From contig OZ287707.1 in assembly GCA_965649825.1 (NCBI GenBank), forward strand, positions 248,001 to 312,000: a DNA stretch of 64,000 bases, given 5' to 3'. Positions 49,596-60,976 of this stretch are shown here, piece by piece; the stretch's first letter is position 1; every line of letters starts with the position of its first letter. Source of the stretch: Penicillus capitatus. Lineage: Eukaryota > Chlorophyta. Under the pieces are notes generated by a model that ran no database searches, had not been told where the DNA came from, and worked only from the letters and a program-made list of their open reading frames with translations. The position numbers and the translations under genes are program-made.

Positions 49596-50707
49596 ATGCG
49601 ATTTCTTTCTCTTCCCCGCACTCCTGCACATGACTACGAAACAAGGTCAGTGAAATCAGTCACCGTCGATCTCTAAACAGAAAAGCATGAAGGCGATGAT
49701 CTCAATACGTTTATGTTACTGGTTAATGGCTTCGATGTAGAGGCTTTCTCTATAAGCAATGGTCCTCGGCGGACAGTCGATCACTTTTTTCATGGTGAGT
49801 TTGTCATTGACAACTGCTTTCGGTGGCTATTTGCAGACAAGATGAGAGGATGATATGAGTTTTACATAAGCCGATGGGAGCCTAGACAATCAAAGACATA
49901 GTCCTTCAGAGAACGAGAAAATCCAACTGCGTTGGTGCGCTCTCTGGTTCGTTTCAGTTCTTCCTTACAAAAGAAGTCTCATCCTCCAGTCCAGTTGCAG
50001 TGACATTAGAGCTCGGCTGGACATTGAGAGATCAGTGTTAAAAAAATTTCAGCGATCTTCTTATCACTCAGCCTCGAAGACAGCAAAGGAGAAGACGGAA
50101 AGACGCCACTGGATGTCATCTGTCTCTGCGAACTCTCCTGCACCACCGAGACTCAGGAAGCTCTCGAAGATCTGTCGAACCCTGATATCATGTTTTCTGC
50201 CCTCTCTCTATTCGATTCCCGCTACTTGTTGTGTCTATCTGTCTAAACATCACTACGCCATTTGCGGTTCAAGCGACATGAGTCTAGGTACCAAGTCTCC
50301 ACTGAAGGATCCATTCTACAAGGCTCCTTCCTATTTGATCTATTGAACTGATCTCGCGGTAGGTTTATTTTTTTTTGAGCCGCCACTGCTGGACTTCGTT
50401 TGCCAGAACTCCCCGTACTGCCTAGAATCGAAAGGAATTGAGTGGCAGAGTCTAACCCATCCTGCACTGACTCTTCCAGTCAACTGCAAGTGCATCGTTG
50501 TTTCTTTCAAGATGCAATTCTCATTCCACAATCCTTATACAATAGACAACACGATTCTTAAAAAACCGTTCGCCTACATGGTCTCATATACATGGATGGT
50601 CCCGAAAGGCTGGGCGAACAGCTCTCACCGCGACATTTTGTTGACCACAAAGAAAACCATCAAGGGCGAGAAACAGCATCCACATTTATGTATGTCCTTA
50701 TTCATTT
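49596..50707 (+). CDS. Probable multi-exon gene with an ankyrin-like segment, possibly decayed
   Basis: ATG 49596 opens MRFLSLPRTPAHDYETR. A 35-nt intron (GTCAGTG...AAACAG) joins it to KHEGDDLNTFMLLVNGFDVE and ends at a possible GTGAGT donor near 49795. Further coding-like pieces follow in other frames. One has DGKTPLDVICLCE (50097-50140), an ankyrin-like helix pair. Another has STEGSILQGSFLFDLLN. The last open segment ends at 50707 with FHNPYTIDNTILKKPFAYMV. I could not connect all pieces by splice sites, so this may be a real gene of unknown function or a pseudogene. It sits inside the NLR island, and its end overlaps that of the convergent lipase gene. Confidence 0.38.
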
Positions 50708-52900
50708 AAGGTGGATGCTGCACTGTAAACACTTTAAGTAATTCGTCTCCATGTGTTCTTCCAGTCCTGACCCATCCATCAGTCTCTTCACGAGTTCCAT
50801 CTCATAGTCCAGAACCACTTTGCCGATCTCCTCAAAGCTGGCTCTCTCCAAGAACTCCGAGATGTTCTTGCCTTCCAGATGATCCATCTCCATCGGTTTC
50901 TCGTAGAAATGGAGAGTGCCTTCTGAATCCACCTTCACGACACGGTTCACATGCCGATACCCAGACAAGCGAGGAACAGTCGTCACAAGATCTTTGCGGC
51001 AACGATGCGGCAACTCTCGCGCACCGCTTCGTTAAAGGCATCGGCAAACGTTCTGTTGCCTACCCTCGGTGACCCAAAGTTGTACATCTTGATCTGTGGC
51101 GGATCCGACAGCCTAGAAAACAACATCCCAGTCAACAAGAGCTCTTCTGCAGACAGATCGTGACCATCTACACGCCATCTCATAAGCACAGAGTGTCGCC
51201 AGGGCGCCTCCCAATGAGTGGCCGGTCAAGTAGATGGTCCAATTCGAGGACTTGGATGTGATCTTCTCTGCCAGTGAGAAGAGAGTTGCCCGGACTGAGT
51301 CGTATGCTTCCAGGAATCCCCGATGCACCAACAGTTCATCAGAAGCCAAGTCTCCATAATCCACTTCCGTATTGTTTGCCAGCAATCCACTGCGTTCGAC
51401 GTCGAAAACAGCAGGAGTGGTGTCAGTGTCCGTCACCAGATCTCGCCACTTGAACTGCTCCGTCCCTCTGAAGGCAATGACACACTCTTTCTTGGCAGCA
51501 TTGCGATAGAGCCAGACCTATGGCCGATCGCATGGAGATTCGCTTCAAGATGGAGGCAGGCATCTTCATACTTGTGTGTCGGATTCAATGTTCTCTACGA
51601 AGCAGACAGGATCATACAGCTCCTCGGCTCGTTTTCCTGCCACGACAGCCAGAGCTTTCCAGGCAGTGGGGCAGTCGCTGAAATCAATCGCCGATCGCTC
51701 GTCCATCGATTTCGGATCGAGTCTTTCGCGTATGAGATCGTCGATCCCCTCCACAGCCTTCATCGATTCGATGTCCTCCTCATCGTAGTCTTCCATATCC
51801 AACAACGCTGTATCGAAGGGCAGCAGTTCCATCGTGGTCTGCAAAGTTCCGCCACCGCCGTCTCCTCTCAGCTCTAGATCGTAATCCTCTTTTGTGTTCG
51901 GGGCGAGGCGCTTCAGCGGAAAGGCAGCGACGCCCAGTGCATCGTCCGACTTCATAACGTCTGCATCGTAAACGCGTGCTGTCAGTATCGTCTCTGATGC
52001 ATCCCTGTTCGATCACAACGATCGATGGCGTCACGGGTAGAGATAGATCCGTACGTGACGTACAGGTAGAAGATCTCGTTCCACCTGGGATCGAGACTGG
52101 ATGCCACGATCTGACTGGTAGCCGTGCTCCCTCCAACGCTCAGATGGACATAAGGATCCGACTTGCCGAAGAACTAAAAACACGATCCGTTCACGAACGG
52201 CACAAAACGGCAATGTCGGATCGGTACATCGCGTGCCGGAAGACGGGAAGCCCCGCTGACGCGGATCTGCAGAATTGCCTGGAAATTCTTGTGCGCAAAG
52301 TCTCGGTCGATGTAAAGCGTGGTCGTGCCGTTGGCGGATCTCTCTGCAAAGGCCGGACGGGATTCCGGATCCGTATATGCATCGAAGGAACATCCAGCCA
52401 ACGCAATACAATGCGCCAAATCGAATGGAACATCGGCATCCGATACTGCATTTCCATCCACCACTTTCTTGCCCCAGTGACACCTCCCCCTACAACCCAG
52501 AACATCTAATCACGCAATGGGTCGTTCGCCCACTCGAGAAGAAGCGATTTTCGTGGAGAGGGTCTGGGAATTCGGCCGATGTGGAAACGTCTCAGACGAG
52601 GGCGTTTCTGGACAGACAAGTACGTCCATCACACACAGCATCGCGGGTGCGTTTTGGGAGGCACCTCTCAATAAGTGCTCGAAGCCGGACCGAAAAGGCG
52701 AGAGACAGATTCGACCGCCACGTGCCAACTGCCTCGTGGGTCTGTGCAGAGTTCACGAAGGTCTGCATCAAGACAGGCCTCGGCTTCGTCATCACCGGCT
52801 TCATCAGCTTCTTCGTTAAACTCATCTTCATTGTAAGGCAGCAGCAGGTTGTCTCCACTCGGCCAGTCACGTCACGTGTGCTTGTATGTAGCCCATCAAC
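50702..52900 (-). CDS. C2-domain class 3 lipase, multi-exon
   Basis: The N-terminal half carries a C2 domain: LQIRVSGASRLPARD, FFGKSDPYVHLSVGG, SSLDPRWNEIFYLY, ARVYDADVMKSDDALG. A 50-60 nt intron interrupts it (about 52016-52070). An acidic linker follows (MEDYDEEDIES). The lipase domain has ECVIAFRGTEQFKWRD, the catalytic-serine elbow GHSLGGA (about 51210), MYNFGSPRVGNRTFADAF and TVPRLSGYRHVN, as in class 3 acylglycerol/phospholipid lipases. C2 usually gives Ca2+-dependent membrane binding. The stop is at 50702. The first exon(s), 52510-52900, are unresolved, since two frames are plausible there. It lies between the two inverted NLR-like genes. Confidence 0.8.
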
Positions 52901-52989
52901 CAGATCATCGTGGGAAGCTGAAGCCCTCTGTCAGACAATTGAAGTCTGTGCTGTGCTGCCGCGCATCTGTGACGATCAGATCCCAATAG

Positions 52990-53411
52990 ACTGCGTCGTG
53001 TAACGGAGCACATTCCTTTAAGCGTGGATTCCTAATGTCCGAGACACCGTGCGTCGACGCAATTGACTCGCAAACTGAATGAACCGTACAGCAGCGGACG
53101 TTTATTGCGAATCGTCATCTCTATGCAACAGTGTTACAATCAGCTTCATAGTGACACACACGTAGATCGTCATCAGCTGCACGTCAAACGGTGTTGTTGT
53201 GTTAGGCGGTAACGCTCCTAATAACGAGCTCATCTACTTATGAGTATGTCAATCTCCGAGCAACAGTCCGCAGGTTCTCGGTGACTTCCCTCCAACTGAC
53301 AATTTAAACATGGAACCGCGGCCTCTACGTTACAGATTCCGGAATATGCCGGAATATTCCATTCTGTTACTAAAAATAGACCCACGACCTTGATGTGACA
53401 TCGCAGAACCC
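52990..53411. other. Intergenic
   Basis: No gene recognised. It holds the upstream regions of the divergent lipase gene and the orphan ORF at 53680. Confidence 0.35.
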
Positions 53412-53419
53412 TATAAAAG
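53412..53419 (+). promoter_or_regulatory. Candidate TATA box (TATAAAAG)
   Basis: A perfect TATA-type octamer, 261 bp upstream of the orphan ORF's ATG. That distance would leave a long 5' UTR or a 5' intron. It is one of the few consensus TATA boxes noticed in an intergenic position in the window. Confidence 0.35.
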
Positions 53420-53679
53420 CGTTGTAGAAGTACAGTTCTGTCTTTCGTCCCGTAAGACTTTGCGTTTTCAACAGTTTCGCTCCCGCACGATTTGAACCTC
53501 AAACCACCGAACAATCCACGCGACAACGGACAGTCGAATCGTCGTCCAATCGCCCCGAGAGCGAGTCGAATAGTACAAAAGGCGCACGCGGTACGTGCTC
53601 TTTGTGCTAGGGTTTTCGCCGTTTCTAACGCAATCAAGCTTTCCGCGTCCGGTCTCCGATTTTCGCGAAATTGACCGCA

Positions 53680-54191
53680 ATGGATTCCTTTATTCTCGAT
53701 ATTTTGACACAACACGCATTATCCGGTTTGCGACAAGAAGCCATTGATCTTGAGAAGTACGGGGTTCTTCGCGATGCGATAGCGGATCAAGTTTATTATG
53801 TGTCTGCGAGAAGCTTGTTGGGAGAAGACAGCACGCATGCGCTATGTAGACTGCAAAGTTTGGATTGGCTGGCTAGGCTGCATAGGGAGGCTAGGCAGCG
53901 TCGGACGCGTACGCTGCCTAACGTAATACCTGTTTTTAGAAATCCTGGCCCGCCTTGTGATGATAGCGGAGCAGCCGTCACTAGACATAATGTTGCGCGT
54001 ATTTGGACCTGGGCTGACTACGCCAACACATTACACAACGTTCTGGCCGCAAGAGACTTGATCGATCCATGCGACGAAGTTGCTTTCTTTAGGATCGTAA
54101 TGTTCGCGGATTACTTAAGGTCCGAGCTCAGCGCCCCCAGAACAGTGCTCCGTCGACGACTACGCACAATCGCAATCCGCTTCCATGAGTT
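53680..54191 (+). CDS. Orphan ORF of unknown function, truncated by assembly gap
   Basis: 171 codons are visible from MDSFILDILTQHALSGLRQ to RRLRTIAIRFHE, where the 100-N gap begins. It is helical, leucine/arginine-rich and intronless in the visible part, with one Trp-rich patch (IWTWADYAN). I recognise no family. It lies tail-to-tail with NLR-like gene 3 across the gap. Whether the frame continues beyond the gap cannot be told, because 100 N is likely an arbitrary gap size. It could be a real gene, a transposon/viral relic, or the start of another domain of the island. Confidence 0.45.
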
Positions 54192-54291
54192 NNNNNNNNN
54201 NNNNNNNNNNNNNNNNNNNNNNNNNNNNNNNNNNNNNNNNNNNNNNNNNNNNNNNNNNNNNNNNNNNNNNNNNNNNNNNNNNNNNNNNNNN
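54192..54291. other. Assembly gap (100 N)
   Basis: Exactly 100 N, the conventional scaffold-gap placeholder. The true length and content are unknown. Any feature crossing it is unsupported. Confidence 0.99.
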
Positions 54292-54344
54292 GGGCTAGAG
54301 ATGTACGAGAAACTACTAGTATAGCAAGGTGCAATGAATCTTTC

Positions 54345-57300
54345 TTAATGATTCTGAACTGTTTCAGTTGCGTAAACGTTTTCTTCCAGTGTGTTTTGTT
54401 CATTCTCTTGTCTGAGGTAGTACAACAATCCAGGGAACTTCTCTTCGAATTCTCTTCGCAAGAGCTTGACATATTGTTTAAGGACAATTCTGTCCCATTT
54501 TCCAATTTCTTGAGAAAAGGTTGCATGCACGCAAAAGGTTGCTCTTTCACTTTTTTTGAGAGGGTCTATCGTGAAGGCTTTCAGTGCAAAGAGAAGTAAA
54601 AGGCCGCCCTTGTATGCAGGTAAGGATTCAACCGTTGGAGGAATTACCTTCTCTGGTTCTATGTCGTTTATTGTCCTTTTGGCTGCCTCGCATACACCGG
54701 AGACTTCGTCAGAGCACCCGATTTCCAGCATCGGCAACAAGTAGCTTGCGATTTGCGGCGTCGCCTCTATGATGCTACCAATGGTCTTCATCGCTTTTTG
54801 GCGCACGTAGACATCTTTGTAGGCGCATAGACTCCACATCATCACCGATATGTCGTAGAATGTGTATGACTGCAACTCGAAGGATTTCCCGGTGGCTTCC
54901 GGATTCTGGTGGGCATTGGAGCCTTCATTGCTCCACTCTTCCTCTAGCGTCGACAGCAAATCTTGCAATTGATACGACGCTTCACTTGCGTTAGTCACTT
55001 TCCTCTTCATGCCCTCCACTACAGAGCTCCGTTCTATGTCGGTGTTTGTCAGTTTCAAACGCCACTCATTAATTCCATCATTGTGTTCTGGACAGCGCTC
55101 CGCAAGCTTCAGCACATCAAGGATTTTGACCTTTTCTCCTTTCTTTAGATTTCTCTCGCTTGCTAGGCTTTCCTTTACTCCTTCGACTAAAGTATCACTG
55201 ACTACTTTGGGAAATATTTCCAGGACATTAGAACACTGTTCAAACTTCTCAACCACGATTTGACGAAGTGGAGCGTCGTCAATAGTTCTCATCGAAAGCT
55301 CGCGAGCTCTTTCAATCAGTTTTTTCGCTCCTTCGTCTTTCAATACTACTTCCAACTCGTCTTGAGTTCCCGCCTCTTCTATTCTTGCTTCGAGAACTCG
55401 CATTTTCACAAAAAGATGTTGTACCCCAAGAAGCTCGATAGGTTGTTCATCAAGTGTCGAAAACATACAGTTCAAGGCATCTTCTTTACACGCTTTTGTT
55501 AATGCATGCATAGCGAAAGATATTGTCAACATATGCTTCTCTGTGTACTTTCCTCTTTGAATAAACTCTTCCACTTCTCTTTTTTTAGTCGCCGATTCTC
55601 CCAACATGCATTTCGCAATGTGTCTTCCAGCAAAGAATTCCTGAAATGTCTTGTGCCAGAATCGACACTCGCCACTTTCCAAGGTACGCAAAAGAAATCC
55701 ACTTTGGCTTATAGCTTTAGAGTTCCATTGTGTGCATTCTTCAACGAGTTCTTCATCGATTTCTACTTGTCCGCTCATCAGGGCTTTAAAGGCGACCTCT
55801 TCTAAATCTTCAAAGAAGATTTTCTTGTGGACGTTTTTTGTTTGAGGGTTATTTTGGTATCCTTCCCAAACATAAGTTGCCATGTGGCCGAAAATCCGAA
55901 AGATACTCGCCTTTCTCCGCAAGCCGTCGATAACAGTCCCTCTTCGCTTTGATAGGGAACAAAGAACGTGCGCAGCAAGTGGAATGTGCACTATCTTCCA
56001 TAATTCCCGATTCTTAAGGAAGGATTGCGTCAGCTTCGAAGCGTCAACTTCATCCAGTTCTTTGCTTATGAAATTCTCCAATTGTCCGTCGTCAAACCCG
56101 AGACACTCGAATTGGATGTCTACTCTTTTTTTCATATGTTGTAAATTGTACGGTCGTGTCAATATCAGTAGTTTACATTCACTCTTCTCAACCTCAGAAA
56201 GACGTTCTCTGGCGTCGTCATCGGCCTCTTCCAATCCGTCGAAGATAAACAATGTACTTGGTACGTTGAGATCATCTTTTACTTGAGTCCTTAACTCTTC
56301 AAATTCGGCATCGCTTCCCTTTTGTTCGAAACACGTGTTCGCGACCAATTCTTCAAGTGACTCTCCCCGTACTCCTTTTGCTTTAGCGATATTTAACCGT
56401 CTAATCGGAATCACGTAGATGGCTTTAAACTCTTGCATCATTTCTCCCCGCGCCCATTTGTGTGCGATGACTTTGCCGATACACGTCTTTCCAGAACCAG
56501 GATTCCCGTAAAGAAGCACCTTTCGGATTTCGCTCTCGCCGGTGCCAGCTTCCAATGATCTTGGCCTAAACAAGTCTTTAATGCAAACGGGTGTTGGGAT
56601 ATTCTTCTTCTGTTCATGGTGTTCTTCCGGATTTTCGTCTCTTTCTTCGGTTCGTCTCTTTTCACTGAATTCCTTGTACATGACGACATGATGTTCCATA
56701 TTCTTTACGTGCTTACCAACTTCCCTTTCGAACAAGGGAGGCACCTTTAAAGCGAACACGTTCCGCATTCGATTGAATAAATAGAGTACTTACTACTGCG
56801 AATTTGTCGTGCAGGTATTTCTCCTTGAGGTTTTCTACGTTATAACGAATTGTTGCAAGAGGAATATACCCAACATCTTTGCCAATACTAACGAACATTT
56901 CTCTGCACTGTGGATTTGTCTCTTCTTGGCGTTGCATTTGAAGCTTAGCTTCCATGGTGTCATGACCCAACCACGTTGCCAGTGTTTCTCTGTCATGCTC
57001 TCGACAACAACGTTCCATTTCTCGAAGCGTTTCTGCCGTTTTTGGTTTGCATTCCCCTAGCACGTGGATCTCGTGCACAGCATCGAGGAGAGCAAGGAGG
57101 AGATCCGAATCGTCGCTCCAGCTGTCGAGAACAGCTGTGTTCGTCGCCAGCTCTAGTAGCTTCGTTGTTGCCACTTCACGGACTTCTGCACAAGACGCTT
57201 GATTTGCTAGCATCGTTATTTCTTGGATTATCCCATATCTCAACGCTTTTTGCTCCTCTCCACGTTTTATTTTTCTTTGCCTTTCCATCACTATCTCATA

Positions 57301-58296
57301 CACCTTAAAGAAAAGCTCGATCTTTTCTGCTGATTTGAGAGCACGAAGCCTTGCTGCGATCAAACTTTGGAGTAAGTCATACCATTGCTTCTCTGACACT
57401 CCGCGTCTGGCAATGACATTTCGGATTTTCGTACATGCATCTTCAAATGCCTCGGGATTGATATCTAGGCGTACCAGGTCTTTGAGAAGATGCAAGATGT
57501 GCGCTCCGCCGTAAAGTGCAGACAGGGCGTATCTTGCTGCCTGTGTGATGCGTGACGGAGCATTTTTAGTTTCCAGGCGTTCGACAGCTTGCTGGATGAG
57601 CCCGAAGTTAAATTGGACGGGGTAATGCTGCATGGATGACTTCATTTCTGTTTTCTTTTTAGCTATAACTTGGCGAAGTTTTTTCTTTTCATCCTCAAGC
57701 AATCCAGAGCGGCCAATTTCATGCAAAACGTGCAAGACGTGGTGGATTGCGAGAAAGGCTGCTTCGTACTGGGAAAAGTTCTGTCTAGTGAGTCTGGACC
57801 TAAACGATAGAGTGGACACAAGGTCCGTGGCTAAATCCAGCAATTGGACAGGGTCTTCATGAACGGAAGATTCAACCCATGTGAGTGAACGGAATAGAGC
57901 CTTGGCAATGTTCTCGTGGAGTAACTCTCCTCTGCATTCGCGCAAACGGCAGTGAAAGGTGCCAATAAACTCTCTAAGGAGATGGTCGTCGTGACCACCA
58001 CAAGGAACTATTTTTGCCAACTCTGAGTACTCGAAAACCGTCTCAGGTCTCGAGCATTCTTCACTTCGCGTGTTATATTGACGCAGCCACGGGAGGAGAA
58101 CACCTCGTTCAGATTGGTCCGTCGTGGCGTTGTATGCTGCGACCAGCGACTTGGTACTGTCAATGTTGCGTTCCTTAGAAACGGCATGCAGAAGCCTTAT
58201 GTCATTCAGGTCTTTGACATCCGAGTTGGGTGGACAAGGGCGGCTGCAAGATGGTTCTGCGACGGACGGTTCGTTGTTTGAAACTTGAGCCTGCAT
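54345..58296 (-). CDS. NACHT-HEAT NLR-like STAND protein 3, 1300 aa
   Basis: CDS complement(join(54345..56744, 56794..58296)), with a 49-nt intron at the conserved position. The helical N-domain (IDSTKSLVAAYNA, KSSMQHYPVQFNF) is very close to that of gene 2. The NACHT domain has Walker A GNPGSGKT (~580), Walker B LFIFDGLEEA, with Glu in place of the first Asp of the LDEA tail, LTRPYNLQHM and FWHKTFQEFFAGRHIA. About three degenerate HEAT units follow, then the cap (QEIGKWDR...FEEKFPGLLYYL). A tandem ATG at 58299 precedes the chosen start. The D-to-E change in Walker B (GLDEA to GLEEA) may alter hydrolysis and distinguishes it from its two siblings. Confidence 0.9.
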
Positions 58297-58523
58297 CATC
58301 GTTCGTGACCTACGTAACGTGAAATCATCGTTTGCAGTTACACCAAACGAGCAGATTTACTCACCGGTTCACAAAACTCGAGGAAGGGAAAACGAGTCGC
58401 GCACCTCGTTAATATTAAATGCAAATTCAGCCGGTTGATGTGACGCATCCTGCCAGGAACAATCTCATTATAGACACAGTCTTTTCGCTGACAACAGAGG
58501 TTGCCATTGTCGCATTTGAGCAC
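58297..58523 (-). promoter_or_regulatory. Upstream region shared with NLR-like gene 2
   Basis: Reverse-complement homologue of 44975-45215, including the block around CATTGTCGCATTTGAGCAC and the putative 5'-UTR intron (58310-58364). It supports duplication of gene plus promoter. Confidence 0.6.
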
Positions 58524-59653
58524 TGCACCCGCTACAGAACCCCTCAGAAAAATTTTTGTCAATATCGCAGCCAAAAACGAACATCTACTACATGGATGAG
58601 GTTACTGGTTTCAGCTTGTAAACTCAGATGACCGCAAGCCGTATTCTCTGGGAATTGTCATTATGGACTTGACTGAACTAATACGGAAGAAAGTCGTCCA
58701 TGCAGCATGTTCGAAAACCATTAAACTTGAAGCTTGACTTCAACGAAAACAGACAACCTCGAAGGATGGATGAGCGATGATAAGGGATCAGCTCATCATC
58801 AGGAATTATTCAGTATGTCGTCACACGCATCCATAAAATCGTTCAAGTCCTGGTGTCGTTGCAGAACGCACGCAGAACAGCTTCGCCTTTGCATGTCTTG
58901 ATCTTGTTCAGACATGACATATACTCTGTGGTTTCGAGGCTTGGTGGCATTGGACTGTCAACAAGCAAGACGTTGCAGAACCCGCTTAAGAAGCGTCGCA
59001 CCTGGCCGAACAATCACCACTCTATCAGCATGTCAAGAAAATCGCACGTTCTTTTAAAACTCAAAAGAGAAACACCATGTCGACACCTTATCGTGTTCCG
59101 TCTGCTTTTTTGTTCGAATGATTGTCTCATCGTTCCGACACGTTTCCCTGTGCATTACCGATTTTTGTCAGATCATCTCCATGCAAAACAACTCTTCTGG
59201 CTTTACTTCTAACTGAAGCTCGAGAGACCCGGTGTAAACGGGGTGAGAAACCTCTAAAATGTCGAAGGTTCGTAACCACCGAGGCTCAAAGTTCCCTCCA
59301 CGAAATCATTTCTGAACACCCTGTCGTCGAAGTGCAGTAACTATGCCACCATCTTCTTCGCTAAGAGTGCCGCCGACCAGATGGGCTTGTCACGACGTGA
59401 GATATACCATAGCAGAATGTCTTTGATGCTGTCCACCTTGCTCATCTAAACAACATCTTCCGTTAAATTCGGCGTTCATCGATCCGCTTGTCGCGGGGAG
59501 AGTCGAATGACAAGACAGCTTCTTTGTTCGTGGTAGGTTTGGTCGTCAGCGTCGCCGTCGTACAACGTGTCCATCGCTTCGCTCCTTGCACGTGCATTTC
59601 CTCTTTCATCCACGTGCATCGTTTCCATCGTTCTCTTTCGCCGCTTTCCACAA
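58524..59653. other. Mostly non-coding, one possible 38-aa ORF
   Basis: Only short ORFs. On the minus strand, 58799-58915 encodes a 38-aa peptide starting MSEQDQDMQRRS with a CxxC (CSAC) and an acidic helix. It may be a small gene or a 3' exon, but the support is weak. Nothing else recognised. Confidence 0.25.
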
Positions 59654-60976
59654 ATGCATTCTCCTGTTCGCGTACCATTTGGCCTACGCAGCTACGCCAC
59701 AGACTCGGAGAGTGGTTCATGGCCAGGTTCCGACCTCTCCAGCTTGCCCTCCGTCAGCGACGATGACTCACTCTGCGGAGAGTTTCACTGCGAGTCCGAC
59801 TTGACGGGCTTCGACGGAGGATCTATCGATTCAGCCACAACACCCAAAACAACGACCGTCGTTCCTCAGCGCCACATAAAGACGGAGGTGCCCATTCAAC
59901 CCTCCAAAGAAAGCTGGAGCGAAATAGACGAGCGCGCTCGTCGCCAAGAACAGGCGAGACCCCATGCGAAGGTGGCGGGCGAACCGCCAGCACGACATCA
60001 AATACGTCACAGCAAAAATACCAACCATCACCGCAGCAGAAGAAATGACCCCAGGTAAGGGCATTGTCTTCACCAATCGACAACTCCATGAAGCGTGCCA
60101 TCGAAAAGGACGCCCAGTAACTCCGACAAGAGTGAGAACTGGAGATCGAAGCCTTCTCCCAAACGACGCCAGGACAGAAGACGCTCTGATAAGAGGTTGG
60201 AGCTAACTCATATTCCGTGAAGATGATGAGAAGTGTGATGTAGACGGCCAAGAATGGATCCGCCTCTCAAAGGAGCAGTGGTGCGTCCTTATACCTTACC
60301 ATCGGGTCCCATCACTGTGTTGCGCCGCCCAACGAGCGATGCACAGTGCACGGCAGATTCGGCCAATACTAAGCTACCCGGGACATCGGAATTGGAGCAT
60401 CTGGGATTTGTGGAGGATTTGACGGGGCATCTTCCTTCTCAAGAGGCCAAAGAAAACGATCGATCCACAACAACGCCATCTGGCAGCAACGCTCGAGTGG
60501 TGACGACACGTTTCGGTGAAGGCTTTCTGGTGGAGAATCCATCGACCACTAAATCTGACATCTCCGGCGGCACACAGACATTCAGAGGAACGGAGATGAA
60601 GGTATGTTTGTGCGCATCGCTGTCAAGAGGAAAGAGAAGGGATGGGACTGATTGATTGACTGTGTAGGTTGCCCGTAATGCAGCAATGATGGCGATGGCG
60701 GGATTGAGTATGGGCAGCCGTGACGCTAAAGACAACGAATTGCGTCCCTGCGAATCTGCTGTCAGTGCAGAAACGTACGATCGTTCTCTGGGAGGATTCT
60801 ACAAACGTCCTCAGCCAAAACGTCCTTCCAAGCGATCGAAGGAATCGCCGCCTATCAAGACTGGAATGTACAGCGATCGCCGTGGCTCTCGTGCACGGCC
60901 CAATGTCTTCATCGGAAGAAGACCGAAGTTGGAAACGCGTCACGTTCGCGAAGATGACTTCCTGGTTGGAGAGTAG
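59654..60976 (+). CDS. Disordered, basic protein of unknown function, multi-exon
   Basis: It starts MHSPVRVPFGLRSYATDSE and runs through a Ser/Asp-rich region (SLPSVSDDDSLCGE). Splicing near 59970-60040 joins it to EEMTPG-like sequence. A basic segment (RSKPSPKRRQDRRR) and DGQEWIRLSKEQ follow. The exon ending at 60601 contains TTRFGEGFLVENPSTT. A clear 66-nt intron (60602-60667) leads to ARNAAMMAMAGLSMGSR and a very basic C-terminus (FYKRPQPKRPSKRSKE) ending at 60976. Composition suggests a nuclear or RNA-associated protein; this is inference only. Internal introns between 60040 and 60300 are tentative. Confidence 0.5.

Noticed and set aside
54128-54550. Minus-strand ORF crossing the N gap
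   Set aside because: It exists only because N positions contain no stop codons. It overlaps the true C-terminus of NLR-like gene 3 in another frame.
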